A DNA stretch of 54,410 bases from an uncultured Clostridia bacterium (GCA_937895705.1 CALBKM010000022.1:1-54410), one strand, 5' to 3'; counted from the first letter of the stretch, positions 1 to 9,198 are shown. Program-made: numbers and translations. Notes: generated by a model from the letters alone, not told the origin.

Positions 1-130
1 GCTGCCGGTTGCTACGCACCCGTCAGCACGCGTGCCGCGTGGCGCAACATAAAAAGTAGCCAGGAGAAGACCTTAGCTGCCGGTTGCTACGCACCCGTCA
101 GCACGCGTGCCGCGTGGCGCAACATAAAAA
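1..130. repeat. Two direct copies of a 55-nt GC-rich unit
   Basis: Positions 1-55 and 76-130 are identical and are separated by a 20-nt spacer. Each copy can fold: GTTGC near the left pairs with GCAAC near the right, and the centre carries the palindrome CACGCGTG. The pair lies directly beyond the terminator of the minus-strand PFOR gene. The first copy starts at the window edge, so more copies may lie outside. The unit contains no coding sequence that I can support. Confidence 0.85.
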
Positions 131-166
131 ACACCCCAGCTGAGAGCAAGCTCTCGCTGGGGTGTT
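126..166 (-). terminator. Rho-independent terminator of the first PFOR gene
   Basis: An 11-bp stem (130-140 with 156-166) is extended by an inner GAGAG/CTCTC stem around a four-base loop. On the minus strand it is followed by a run of T (A126-A131 on the plus strand). It lies about 35 nt past the stop codon of the minus-strand gene ending at 200. Confidence 0.9.
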
Positions 167-199
167 CCTTATATTGCTAATCTAAGGCTTTCGCGATTC

Positions 200-3100
200 T
201 TAGTTCTCTGCCATCTTTGCAAGCTTAGCGTACTTGTCAGCAGCATCCTTTGCAGCCTTGGTGAAGAGGGCTTCTGCTCTCTCCGGATTGGTTCTGGAAA
301 GTCTGTTGTAACGTACTTCGCTCTCGATGAATGCCTTGTAGTCAGCGGTCGGAGCCTTGGAGTCAAGCTGGAACGGATTCTTGCCTTCCTCTGCAAGACG
401 CGGATCGAAGCGGAAGAGGTGCCAGTAACCTGCTGCTACTGCGTTCTTCTCCTCGGTCTGTGCGTTCTTCATACCGCCCTTGATACCGTGGTTGATACAC
501 GGAGCGTAAGCGATGATGAGGGACGGACCCGGATATGCCTCAGCCTCTGCAATCGCCTTTACACACTGGTTGTAATCAGCACCCTGAGCGATCTGTGCAA
601 CGTATACGTAACCGTAGCTCATTGCGATTGCTGCAAGATCCTTCTTCTTAACGTCCTTACCTGCTGCTGCGAACTGTGCGATAGCACCGGTCGGAGTAGC
701 CTTGGAGGACTGACCACCGGTATTGGAGTAAACTTCGGTATCGAATACGAAGATGTTTACATCCTGGTTAGCTGCGAGAACGTGGTCAACGCCGCCGAAA
801 CCGATGTCGTATGCCCAACCGTCACCACCGAAGATCCACTGAGACTTCTTAGCAGCGAAATCCTTGTTAGCAAGGATGTACTTGCGATCTTCATTGTCAC
901 AGCCGCAAGCCTCTAAAGCTGCGATCATCTTCTTGGTAGCCGGACCGTTCTCGGTGGAGGAGTTTACGGTATCAAGGTAACCCTGAAGAGCTGCCTTAAC
1001 ATCATCCTTCTCTGCTACTGCAAGTAAGTTCTCAGCTGCTGCTACAACGCGCTTTCTGAGAGCCTTCTGAGCAAGCTGCATACCGAAACCGTACTCTGCG
1101 TTATCCTCGAATAAGGAGTTAGCCCAAGCCGGACCCTTGCCTTCCTTATTTACAGTGTACGGACAGGACGGGGAAGAACCGCCCCAGATAGAGGAACAAC
1201 CGGTTGCATTGGAGATATACATTCTATCACCGAACAACTGGGTAATTAACTTTGCATACGGGGTTTCACCACAACCTGCACAAGCACCGGAGAACTCAAG
1301 AAGCGGCTGCTTGAACTGGGATCCCTTCGGGGTGGTTACCTTGAACTTCTCCAGAACATCAGCCGGAGTCTCTAAGGTAGTACCGTAATCGAACATCTTC
1401 TGAGCCTCAAGCTGAGTCTCAAGGTTAGCCATGGAAAGTGCCTTGTTGCCCTTAACTTCCGGACAAACATTTACACAGGAACCACATCCGGTACAGTCAA
1501 GTACGGAGATGGACATAGCAAACTTCTTACCTTCCATACCCTTCATGTCAGCCATAGCTGCACCGGCCGGAGCCTTTGCAGCAGCGTCAGCGTCCATAAC
1601 TACCGGACGGATAACAGCGTGCGGACAAACATAGGAACAAAGGTTACACTGTAAACAGCTGTCCGGATTCCAAACCGGAACGTCAACTGCAACACCGCGC
1701 TTCTCGTAAGCTGCGGAACCGGTCGGGGTGGAGCCGTCTGCGTAATCTACGAATGCAGATACCGGAAGGCTGTTACCGTCCTGAGCGTTGATCTTAGCCT
1801 GAACAGAGTTAACATACTTAAGAACATCAGCACTGCCGCAGGTAGCCTTCTCGGTGAGGTCTTCGTCCTTAGCATCCTTCCAGGAAGCCGGAACCTGAAT
1901 CTCAACGATACCCTGAACACCACGGTCAATTGCCTCATGGTTCATCTTAACAACGTCATCACCCTTCTTGGAGTAAGAAGCGGTAGCAGCGTCCTTCATG
2001 TACTTCACAGCATCCTCAATCGGGATGATGTTAGCAAGCTTGAAGAATGCAGCCTGTAAAATGGTATTGATACGTCCGCCGAGACCTACTTCCTTACCGA
2101 TGTTGATACCATCGATGGTGTAGAACTTAATGTTGTGCTCAGCAATGTATCTCTTAACCTGACCCGGTAAGTGCTCTTCTAACTCTTCCATGTTCCAGGA
2201 GCAGTTCAGAAGGAAGGTACCGCCGTCAACCAAATCCTGTACCATGTTGTACTTACGAACGTAAGCCGGAGTATGACATGCTACGAAGTTAGCCTGATTG
2301 ATCAGGTAGGTGGACTGGATCTTCTTGTCACCGAAACGTAAGTGGGAAATCGTAACACCACCGGACTTCTTGGAGTCGTAATCGAAGTATGCCTGAGCAA
2401 ACTTGTCGGTGTGGTCACCGATGATCTTGATGGAGTTCTTATTTGCACCTACGGTACCGTCTGCGCCGAGACCCCAGAACTTACAAGCAGTGGTGCCAGC
2501 CGGAGCGGTAACCGGATTTTCGGTAATTTCAAGAGAAAGATTGGTAACGTCATCAACGATACCGATGGTGAAGGTCTTCTTCTCGGTGTTCTTGAATACG
2601 GAAATAATCTGAGCCGGGGTGGTATCCTTGGAACCTAAACCGTAACGGCCGCAGAATACCGGAATATCATTGAACTTGGTACCCTTTAAAGCAGCAACTA
2701 CATCGAGGTAGAGCGGCTCGCCGAGAGCACCCGGCTCCTTGGTTCTGTCAAGAACGCTGATGCGCTTAACAGTATCCGGGATAGCGTCAACTAAGTGCTT
2801 AGCGGAGAACGGTCTGTAAAGACGAACCTTTACAACACCAACCTTCTCACCGCGAGCGGTTAAGAAATCAACGGTCTCGTCGATGGTGTCACAAGCGGAA
2901 CCCATGGCAACGATAACAGACTCAGCGTCTGCAGCACCGTAGTAGTTGAATAACTTGTAATCGGTACCGATCTTAGCGTTAACCTTGTCCATGTACTGCT
3001 GAGCGATTTCCGGAACAGCATCATAGTACGGGTTACATGCCTCTCTAGCCTGGAAGAATACATCCGGGTTCTGAGCGGTACCACGCTGAATCGGATGCTC

Positions 3101-3730
3101 CGGATTCAAAGCGCGATTGCGGAAAGCCTCAACAGCCTCCATGTTGCACATATCCTTTAAGTCATCGTAATCCCAGATCTCGATCTTCTGGATCTCGTGG
3201 GAAGTACGGAAACCGTCGAAGAAGTGTAAGAACGGAACGCGGCTCTCAATTGCGGTTAAGTGAGCAACTGCACCGAGGTCCATAACTTCCTGAACGTTGC
3301 TAGCACAAAGCATAGCAAAACCGGTCTGACGACATGCATAAACGTCGGAGTGGTCACCGAAGATGGAAAGTGCGTGGCTTGCAAGAGCACGAGCGGTAAC
3401 GTGAATTACGCCCGGAAGAAGCTCACCGGCAATCTTGTACATGTTCGGGATCATCAAAAGTAAGCCCTGAGAAGCGGTGTAGGTGGTGGTTAAAGCACCT
3501 GCCTGTAAGGAACCGTGAACGGCACCTGCAGCACCTGCCTCGGACTGCATCTCGGACAACATTACTTCGTGACCGAAGATGTTCTTTCTTCCCTGGGTAG
3601 CCCACATATCGGTGTAGTCTGCCATCGGGGAGGAAGGGGTGATCGGATAGATAGCAGCCACATCGGTGAACGCGTAAGACACGTGAGCCGCAGCGGTGTT
3701 ACCATCCATGGTTTTCATTTTTCTTGCCAT
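200..3730 (-). CDS. nifJ: Pyruvate:ferredoxin (flavodoxin) oxidoreductase, copy 1
   Basis: This single-chain PFOR of 1176 residues oxidises pyruvate and CoA to acetyl-CoA and CO2, passing electrons to ferredoxin in the cytoplasm. The N-terminus has the YPITPSSPMA motif of the pyruvate-binding domain. A two-cluster ferredoxin domain follows, with CLQCNLCSYVCP near residue 690 and CTGCGSCVNVCP near 745. The third-cluster motif CAGCGE is near 815 and the TPP site GDGWAYDIG near 968. Length and domain order match the family. A clear AGGAGG lies 9 nt before the ATG. It is monocistronic, with its own promoter (3832-3860) and terminator (126-166). A second PFOR is encoded at 46581-50066. The choice of 2-oxoacid (pyruvate) is a family inference. 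Confidence 0.97.
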   Translation of the reverse strand: MARKMKTMDGNTAAAHVSYAFTDVAAIYPITPSSPMADYTDMWATQGRKNIFGHEVMLSEMQSEAGAAGAVHGSLQAGALTTTYTASQGLLLMIPNMYKIAGELLPGVIHVTARALASHALSIFGDHSDVYACRQTGFAMLCASNVQEVMDLGAVAHLTAIESRVPFLHFFDGFRTSHEIQKIEIWDYDDLKDMCNMEAVEAFRNRALNPEHPIQRGTAQNPDVFFQAREACNPYYDAVPEIAQQYMDKVNAKIGTDYKLFNYYGAADAESVIVAMGSACDTIDETVDFLTARGEKVGVVKVRLYRPFSAKHLVDAIPDTVKRISVLDRTKEPGALGEPLYLDVVAALKGTKFNDIPVFCGRYGLGSKDTTPAQIISVFKNTEKKTFTIGIVDDVTNLSLEITENPVTAPAGTTACKFWGLGADGTVGANKNSIKIIGDHTDKFAQAYFDYDSKKSGGVTISHLRFGDKKIQSTYLINQANFVACHTPAYVRKYNMVQDLVDGGTFLLNCSWNMEELEEHLPGQVKRYIAEHNIKFYTIDGINIGKEVGLGGRINTILQAAFFKLANIIPIEDAVKYMKDAATASYSKKGDDVVKMNHEAIDRGVQGIVEIQVPASWKDAKDEDLTEKATCGSADVLKYVNSVQAKINAQDGNSLPVSAFVDYADGSTPTGSAAYEKRGVAVDVPVWNPDSCLQCNLCSYVCPHAVIRPVVMDADAAAKAPAGAAMADMKGMEGKKFAMSISVLDCTGCGSCVNVCPEVKGNKALSMANLETQLEAQKMFDYGTTLETPADVLEKFKVTTPKGSQFKQPLLEFSGACAGCGETPYAKLITQLFGDRMYISNATGCSSIWGGSSPSCPYTVNKEGKGPAWANSLFEDNAEYGFGMQLAQKALRKRVVAAAENLLAVAEKDDVKAALQGYLDTVNSSTENGPATKKMIAALEACGCDNEDRKYILANKDFAAKKSQWIFGGDGWAYDIGFGGVDHVLAANQDVNIFVFDTEVYSNTGGQSSKATPTGAIAQFAAAGKDVKKKDLAAIAMSYGYVYVAQIAQGADYNQCVKAIAEAEAYPGPSLIIAYAPCINHGIKGGMKNAQTEEKNAVAAGYWHLFRFDPRLAEEGKNPFQLDSKAPTADYKAFIESEVRYNRLSRTNPERAEALFTKAAKDAADKYAKLAKMAEN

Positions 3731-3755
3731 GTTACATATCCTCCTTGTAAGTTTA

Positions 3756-3778
3756 GTGCGGAGCTTTTACTCCGACAC
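3756..3778 (-). promoter_or_regulatory. Hairpin in the 5' leader of PFOR copy 1
   Basis: An 8-bp stem with one bulged base (3756-3763 with 3770-3778) and a six-base loop lies just upstream of the ribosome site in the PFOR leader RNA. No T run follows, so it is not a terminator. It may affect mRNA stability or translation. Confidence 0.5.
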
Positions 3779-3831
3779 GGATTGTAATAATTGTATTTTT
3801 TATAAAGAACATATAAAAATACCTAACATAT

Positions 3832-3860
3832 AGAATACCACGAAAATCGGCAAGTGTAAA
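3832..3860 (-). promoter_or_regulatory. Sigma-A-type promoter of PFOR copy 1
   Basis: On the minus strand a -35 box TTTACA (3855-3860) and a -10 box TATTCT (3832-3837) are separated by 17 nt. The predicted start lies about 95 nt upstream of the PFOR ATG. The rest of the interval up to 4043 is the divergent upstream region of the permease gene, where I see no clear promoter. Confidence 0.65.
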
Positions 3861-4043
3861 GTGTTTCTTGCGTAAAATTAGTCAAAAAATTGTCAAACTT
3901 TTTGGGGAAGTGTGGGGCGATTCCGACACAGAGGTGCGGTGCCACTTGAAAATCGGGAAACGGAGGAGTATACTGTGGGCGAAAGGGAAATGACAATCGG
4001 TGGGATTTGATAAAAGAGTGCAATCGGAAAGAAGGATTAACAT

Positions 4044-4916
4044 ATGAATAAACAAAAACTTAAAGGTATCCGTTATATTTTGTTTGCGGCGTTTTTCTTT
4101 GCTTCCATGAATCTGTTTGTAAAAATGGCCGGCGATTTGCCGGTGTGGCAGAAATGCTTTTTCCGTAACCTGGTGGCGGGATTTATCGCAATCGGAATGC
4201 TGATAAAAAAGAGAGAACGCATTGTGATTCCGAAGGGGAATTGGTTGCCGTTAGCACTTCGTTGCATCGGCGGAACGCTGGGTATTCTTTGTAATTTCTA
4301 TGCCATCGGACAGATGAACATTGCGGATGCGTCCATGTTAAATAAGCTGTCGCCGTTCTTTTGCATTATCCTGTCTATCTTCGTATTAAAGGAGAAACCG
4401 AACCGGAAGGAAGTTATTGCGGTTATTCTGGCATTTACGGGGGCCTTGTTTGTGGTAAAACCGTCCTTTCAGATGGAGTGTATCCCGGCTCTGTTCGGTG
4501 TGCTGGGCGGCCTGGGCGCCGGCCTTGCCTACACCTGCGTCCGGAAAATGAGCAAAAACGGCATGAAAGGCGACATCATCGTCTTTTGTTTTGCCGTATT
4601 TTCCTGCGTCTCGGTCATTCCGGGAATGATCCTCACCTACGAACCGATGACCACGAAGCAGTTAATCTGTCTGCTGTTGGCCGGAGCTTCCGCGGCCGGA
4701 GGCCAGTTCTCCATTACCGCCGCATACTTCCATGCTCCGGCGAAAGAAATCTCCGTCTTTGACTACACCCAGGTTATCTTTGCGGCAATCCTAAGCTTCA
4801 TCTTTTTCCGGGACTTGCCGGATGTATGGAGCTTTGTGGGATATGCGATAATTATCGGAACGGCGGTGTGGAAATGGAGAGTAAACCAAAGGGAAGGGGT
4901 AGAGAAGAATAAATAG
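4044..4916 (+). CDS. EamA/DMT-family permease
   Basis: This 290-residue, highly hydrophobic protein has about ten membrane segments arranged as two EamA-like halves, as in drug/metabolite transporters that export amino acids, nucleotide sugars or other small molecules. The N-terminus (LFAAFFFASMNLFVK) and the second-half start (GVLGGLGAGLAYTCVRKM) are typical. The ATG is preceded by AAGGA at a good distance. It is alone, divergent from the PFOR gene. The substrate cannot be predicted. A C-terminal basic tail (KWRVNQREG) is presumably cytoplasmic. Confidence 0.88.
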   Translation: MNKQKLKGIRYILFAAFFFASMNLFVKMAGDLPVWQKCFFRNLVAGFIAIGMLIKKRERIVIPKGNWLPLALRCIGGTLGILCNFYAIGQMNIADASMLNKLSPFFCIILSIFVLKEKPNRKEVIAVILAFTGALFVVKPSFQMECIPALFGVLGGLGAGLAYTCVRKMSKNGMKGDIIVFCFAVFSCVSVIPGMILTYEPMTTKQLICLLLAGASAAGGQFSITAAYFHAPAKEISVFDYTQVIFAAILSFIFFRDLPDVWSFVGYAIIIGTAVWKWRVNQREGVEKNK

Positions 4917-5000
4917 AAATGGCACATTCCCTGAGATGGGTGTGCAAAGATGCCCTTACCCGAACGTCCGAAACGAGACCCAGTCCAATGTGCCAATTTC
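4916..5000. repeat. Imperfect inverted repeat after the permease gene
   Basis: GAAATGGCACATT (4916-4928) pairs with AATGTGCCAATTTC (4987-5000), one arm carrying one extra base, around a loop of about 58 nt. The left arm begins at the last base of the permease stop codon. No T run follows at once. It could be part of a 3'-end structure or a small mobile remnant. Confidence 0.6.
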
Positions 5001-5091
5001 TAATGATAGTATACCATAAAAAAGTAGGAATGCAAGCAATAATCCCGAACTAAAGGTTGTTGGAACGTTGTAAGAAATTAGTACTAAAAAA

Positions 5092-5280
5092 TGCGCATCC
5101 TTACTGTACTATGACTAAGCCTGGAGGCACGGAACTTTCCTGTAGAAAACCATAAGCAAACGTCAGCACTTGGCGAGGTATTTTCGAGCCTAGTACTGCT
5201 ACGTTTGTGCATGAGCGAGAGCGGGTTTTCGGGGAAAGTTCCGTGCCTCTTGGCGTAACAGAACCGGAAAAGGATGCGCA
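5092..5280. repeat. About 190-nt near-palindromic element (structured RNA or MITE-like)
   Basis: Nested inverted repeats close this element. TGCGCATCCTT (5092-5102) pairs with its complement at 5270-5280. A perfect 17-bp stem pairs 5124-5140 with 5233-5249. Further inward, GAAAACC pairs with GGTTTTC and CAAACGT with ACGTTTG. An internal bubble of about 20 nt separates the outer and 17-bp stems. A plausible promoter (TTGGAA 5060-5065, 16 nt, TACTAA 5082-5087) would start transcription at the left edge. I see no protein in the 4917-5359 interval. A 6S-like RNA, another structured RNA, or a miniature transposable element are all possible. Confidence 0.65.
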
Positions 5281-5294
5281 ATTAACAGTAATAT

Positions 5295-5323
5295 TTGCAA
5301 TTTTACGCGGAAAATGCTAAACT
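5295..5323 (+). promoter_or_regulatory. Promoter of the histidine kinase operon
   Basis: TTGCAA (5295-5300) and TAAACT (5318-5323) are separated by 17 nt, about 35 nt upstream of the kinase start codon at 5360. Confidence 0.55.
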
Positions 5324-5359
5324 GGAAGCAAGGAAGGATACAGAAGAAGGAGGGCGGTT

Positions 5360-7840
5360 ATGTTATATTATAAGGCGCAAATCTACGGGTTGTTTGTTAT
5401 TACGGCATTACTTCTGATGTGTTGGATCGGGATTAAGAAAAAAGAGAAGGAGAACAAAATATTTATCATTATTTTGTTGTCCGGTTTTTTTAATCTTATA
5501 TTTGATATTGTATCCAATTATACGGTAAATCATTTAGAGACGGTATCTCCGGTTTTGAACCGGATTGTACATGGAATCTTTTTCTTTTCTTTGACGAATC
5601 TGTTTATGCTGGTGTACAAGTATTTGGTGGCTTTGGTGGAAAAGGAACTGGAGGAAGTGGTAAAAGGGAAGGTGTTGACAACCCTTCCGTATGTTGTCTT
5701 TTCGATTTTGGAGTTTGTATTACCGCTGTACTATGTGGAAACGTCGTCCGGAAATTATTCTTACGGAGTGGCAGTGTATATGCTCTATATATGCGTTGCA
5801 ATTTATGTGGTTTTGATTATAGAACTGGTTGTGCATTACAGAAAGATAATTTCTGCCAAAAATAAGATTGCGGTAACGCTTGCACTGGTTTCTGTGGCAG
5901 GCACTTCCGTATTTCAAATGATTGTACCGGCGGCGTTGACCTCCAGTCTCGGGGTTATATTGTTTTGCTTGTGCATGTATATGACGGTGGAAAATCCGGA
6001 TGCGATATTGGCCGGCTTGTTAAAGAGAGAAACAGAACGAGCCGATGCCGCGAATCGGGCAAAATCCGAGTTTCTGGCACGGATGTCCCATGAAATTCGT
6101 ACACCGATAAATGCGGTGCTGGGTATGAATGAAATGGTTTTGCGGGAGACGAAGGAACCGGATACCAAACAATACGCCAGGGACATTAAGGGGGCGGCCA
6201 GAGCGCTTTTGAGCTTGATTAATGAAATTCTGGATTCCTCCAAGATTGAGTCCGGGAAAATGGAGCTGGTGCTGGATAATTATGAAATCAGTAGCTTGTT
6301 TAATGATTTATACAGTATGATAGGAGTGAAAGCAAAGGAAAAGGATTTGAAGCTGGTGTTTCAAATCGACCCGTCCATTCCGTCAGAGTATTTCGGAGAC
6401 GACATCCGTATCCGGCAGGTGGTTATGAATTTGCTGACCAATGCAATCAAATATACGGAAACCGGAACGGTAACTTTGACGGTAACCGGAAAAACAGAAG
6501 GGGAAAATGCGATACTGCACTGTGCGGTTAAGGATACCGGTATCGGAATCAAAGAAGAGGATTTGGAAAAGCTGTTCAAAAAGTACGAACGTATCGAGGA
6601 GCAGCGGAATCGTCATGTGGAAGGTACCGGGCTGGGTATGAACATTGTGGTTCAGTTACTGGCACTTATGGGGAGCGAGTTAAAGGTACAAAGTACCTAT
6701 GGGGAAGGCAGTGAGTTCAGCTTTAATCTGGTGCAGAAGGTGGTCAACCCGGAACCTCTCGGAGACTTCCAAAGCAGAATTCTTAAGGAAACGGAAGATT
6801 TTGAAAGCGGAGAAAGCTATGTTGCGCCGGATGCCAGAATACTGATTGTAGACGATAACGAAATGAATCGTAAGGTATTCCGTAATTTACTGAAACGTAC
6901 CCAGATTGTTATTTACGGAGCCCAGAGCGGAGAAGAATGTATTGAACTCATGAAACAGCAGGAGTTTGATATGGTGTTCCTGGATTATATGATGCCGGGA
7001 ATGGACGGCGTCGAAACACTGCATGCCTTACGGGAAAAGGATTTGTGTAAAGATATTCCGATTATTATGCTGACGGCCAATGCGGTGGTGGGTGCCAGAG
7101 AACAATATTTAAAGGAGGGCTTCCGGGATTATTTAACGAAGCCGATTCATCCGGAAAAACTGGACAAGATGATTTTGGAATATTTGCCGGGAAATCTGAT
7201 AAAGGAAGATGCGATGTTCCGGGGAGAAGAAATACAAGAAGCAGATTTGCCGCAGCTGGATGAATTTGATTTTGAGTATGCCATGAATCTTTTGCGGAGC
7301 AAGGAGGTTCTGTTAAAGATGCTGGAAGATTTTTACGATGTACTGGGCAGACTTCCGCAAAAGCTTTCTTCTTTCTATTCGTCCGCAGACGAGGAAGCAA
7401 GAACACAATACAGAATAGAAGTACATGCTTTAAAGAGTACTTCCGCTACCGTAGGAGCTTTGCTGTTGTCGAAGCTGGCAAGGCTACTGGAGGTGGCAGC
7501 AGCGAATAATGACCGGGAGCGGATGGAAGCCTTGCATCCGATTTTACTGGCGGAAATGAAATTGCATAGAGAACGTATTGCAACCATATTGCAGTCCGGA
7601 GAGGAGTGCCCTGCTTTGGAAAATATGGAGGAGGTACTTCCTTATTTTTCGATGCTGCAGCAAAATTTGGAAAATGATGATTATGATGCGGCAGATTTTG
7701 TAATGGAAAATATAAAGAAATACCGTTATCCGGAGGAGTTAGAGGAAGCGGTACAGACACTGTCGGCCCAGGTGATGGACTTAGATGCCGAGACGGCGTT
7801 ACAAACCATTGCATGGATACAAGGTAAAGTGAGGGGATAA
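5360..7840 (+). CDS. Membrane hybrid histidine kinase with receiver and HPt domains
   Basis: This 826-residue protein carries a complete phosphorelay. The first ~215 residues are strongly hydrophobic, with about six to seven membrane segments. A HisKA domain follows with MSHEIRTPINAV and phospho-acceptor His244. The HATPase domain has NLLTNAIKYTETG and the G boxes DTGIGI and GTGLGM. A receiver domain has LIVDDNEMN and phospho-acceptor Asp542 in FLDYMMPGMDG. The C-terminal HPt domain has HALKSTSATVG, with His689. Phosphate should flow His244 to Asp542 to His689 and on to another receiver. An AGGAGG precedes the ATG. The gene stops one base before the next start, so the two are co-translated. 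The input signal is unknown; no output domain is present. Confidence 0.93.
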   Translation: MLYYKAQIYGLFVITALLLMCWIGIKKKEKENKIFIIILLSGFFNLIFDIVSNYTVNHLETVSPVLNRIVHGIFFFSLTNLFMLVYKYLVALVEKELEEVVKGKVLTTLPYVVFSILEFVLPLYYVETSSGNYSYGVAVYMLYICVAIYVVLIIELVVHYRKIISAKNKIAVTLALVSVAGTSVFQMIVPAALTSSLGVILFCLCMYMTVENPDAILAGLLKRETERADAANRAKSEFLARMSHEIRTPINAVLGMNEMVLRETKEPDTKQYARDIKGAARALLSLINEILDSSKIESGKMELVLDNYEISSLFNDLYSMIGVKAKEKDLKLVFQIDPSIPSEYFGDDIRIRQVVMNLLTNAIKYTETGTVTLTVTGKTEGENAILHCAVKDTGIGIKEEDLEKLFKKYERIEEQRNRHVEGTGLGMNIVVQLLALMGSELKVQSTYGEGSEFSFNLVQKVVNPEPLGDFQSRILKETEDFESGESYVAPDARILIVDDNEMNRKVFRNLLKRTQIVIYGAQSGEECIELMKQQEFDMVFLDYMMPGMDGVETLHALREKDLCKDIPIIMLTANAVVGAREQYLKEGFRDYLTKPIHPEKLDKMILEYLPGNLIKEDAMFRGEEIQEADLPQLDEFDFEYAMNLLRSKEVLLKMLEDFYDVLGRLPQKLSSFYSSADEEARTQYRIEVHALKSTSATVGALLLSKLARLLEVAAANNDRERMEALHPILLAEMKLHRERIATILQSGEECPALENMEEVLPYFSMLQQNLENDDYDAADFVMENIKKYRYPEELEEAVQTLSAQVMDLDAETALQTIAWIQGKVRG

Positions 7841-7841
7841 T

Positions 7842-8609
7842 ATGAAAAAGATACTTATAATCGGAAAATTCAACACGATTTTTCAAGACATGAATCAATA
7901 TTTGGAACAATATTTCCAGATGCAGGCCTGCGTGGACAGTCACGATATGGTAAAGGGTATGTTGTCCCTCAGCGTGCCGGATGCGGTAATTGTCAGCTTA
8001 ATCGGTATGGATAAAGAGGGAGAGAAGATTCTCCGTGAGTTACGATATAATCATTCCAGAGTGCCGGTGCTTTGTATCGGAACGAAGGGTGAGCAGGAGA
8101 TGTACGCGGATTTTCTGCGGATGGAACAGTTTTACAGTATTACCAGGCCGGTGAAGAATGAAGAGATATTGGAGAGGATGAAAAAACTGTTGGATGTTAA
8201 TATCGATGCAGAGAGCGGAGTTATGACGGATAACAGGAATCGGAAAAAGGTGGTATTACTGGTGGATGATAATGCCATGCAGTTGCGTACTCTTAATGAG
8301 ATGTTACGGGGAAAATATGAGGTGCAGATGGCTACCTCCGGTATGAAGGCGCTTACCTTAATCGGAAAGAAAAAGCCGGATATTATTTTCTTAGACTATG
8401 AGATGCCTATGTGTGACGGAAAAATGACAATGGAAATGATTCGCGAGGTGGAAGAAGCGAAGGATATTCCGATTGTATTTCTTACCGGTGTGAGGGACAA
8501 GGAGCATATTGAAGCGGTGCTTCGTTTAAAACCGGCGGGATATTTGTTAAAGCCGGCCAGTGTAGATATGATTTTCTCTTGTATTCATCAGATTTTAGGC
8601 ATAGACTAA
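7842..8609 (+). CDS. Double-receiver response regulator (first receiver degenerate)
   Basis: This 255-residue protein has two receiver-like domains and no DNA-binding output. Residues ~1-120 have the fold pattern (KKILIIGKF, DAVIVSLIG) but no aspartate at the phosphorylation position. Residues ~135-255 form a canonical receiver with LLVDDN, Asp185 in FLDYEMP, the conserved Thr (VFLTG) and Lys (LLKPAS). It starts 1 nt after the hybrid kinase stop, with GTGAGGGG as ribosome site, and is probably the phosphate acceptor for that kinase's HPt domain. Output must be through protein contacts. The greA promoter follows at once. Confidence 0.88.
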   Translation: MKKILIIGKFNTIFQDMNQYLEQYFQMQACVDSHDMVKGMLSLSVPDAVIVSLIGMDKEGEKILRELRYNHSRVPVLCIGTKGEQEMYADFLRMEQFYSITRPVKNEEILERMKKLLDVNIDAESGVMTDNRNRKKVVLLVDDNAMQLRTLNEMLRGKYEVQMATSGMKALTLIGKKKPDIIFLDYEMPMCDGKMTMEMIREVEEAKDIPIVFLTGVRDKEHIEAVLRLKPAGYLLKPASVDMIFSCIHQILGID

Positions 8610-8626
8610 GGATAAGAACAAAATCA

Positions 8627-8655
8627 TTGACAAATATCGGAAGATACGATATAAT
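8627..8655 (+). promoter_or_regulatory. Perfect consensus promoter of greA
   Basis: TTGACA (8627-8632), 17 nt, TATAAT (8650-8655). Both boxes match the sigma-A consensus exactly. Transcription should begin near 8662. Confidence 0.9.
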
Positions 8656-8699
8656 TTTATGAATACTGGAGAAGTATGGATAAAGGAGGATTTTGCACT

Positions 8700-9185
8700 A
8701 TGGCGGCAGAAAAGAAAAACATACTGACTTATGAAGGATTGAAGAAGCTGGAAGAGGAGCTTGAGGATTTAAAAGTAGTTCGTCGTAAAGAAGTTGCGGA
8801 TAAAATTAAGGAAGCAAGAGAACAGGGTGACCTGTCCGAGAATGCGGAATACGATGCTGCGAAGGACGAGCAGCGCGAAATCGAGGCTCGTATCGAAGAA
8901 CTTGAGAAGATTTTAAAGAACGCAGAAGTGGTAGATGAGGATGAAGTGGATGTTGATACCATCAACATCGGCTGTAAGGTAAAAGTTTTGGATATGGAGT
9001 TTGACGAGGAGCTTGAGTTCCGTATCGTAGGTTCTACCGAGGCAAGCAGTCTTCAGGGCAAGATTTCCAATGAGTCTCCGGTAGGAAAAGCATTACTTCG
9101 TCATAAGGTGGGCGATGTGGTTGAGGTTGAGACCCAGGCCGGGGTGATTGAGTATAAGATTTTAGAGATTCAGAAGTCTAACTAG
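8700..9185 (+). CDS. greA: Transcription elongation factor GreA
   Basis: This protein of 161 residues reactivates backtracked RNA polymerase by stimulating cleavage of the nascent RNA 3' end. The N-terminal coiled coil carries the acidic tip motif GDLSENAEYDAAKDEQ. The C-terminal FKBP-like domain has the conserved ISNESPVGKALL and ends in EIQKSN. I chose the ATG at 8700 because AAAGGAGG lies about 10 nt before it and the length then fits the ~158-residue family. An in-frame ATG at 8676 lies only ~14 nt after the predicted transcription start and would add eight residues not expected for GreA. lysS follows after a hairpin. Confidence 0.95.
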   Translation: MAAEKKNILTYEGLKKLEEELEDLKVVRRKEVADKIKEAREQGDLSENAEYDAAKDEQREIEARIEELEKILKNAEVVDEDEVDVDTINIGCKVKVLDMEFDEELEFRIVGSTEASSLQGKISNESPVGKALLRHKVGDVVEVETQAGVIEYKILEIQKSN

Positions 9186-9198
9186 TATAACGGCGCAG

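Noticed and set aside
1..130. CRISPR array from the repeated 55-nt unit
   Set aside because: Only two copies with a 20-nt spacer, no cas genes, and the unit is longer than CRISPR repeats.
5084..5281. 65-residue minus-strand ORF over the long palindrome
   Set aside because: It is the translation of an inverted repeat, with no start signal and no recognisable domain.
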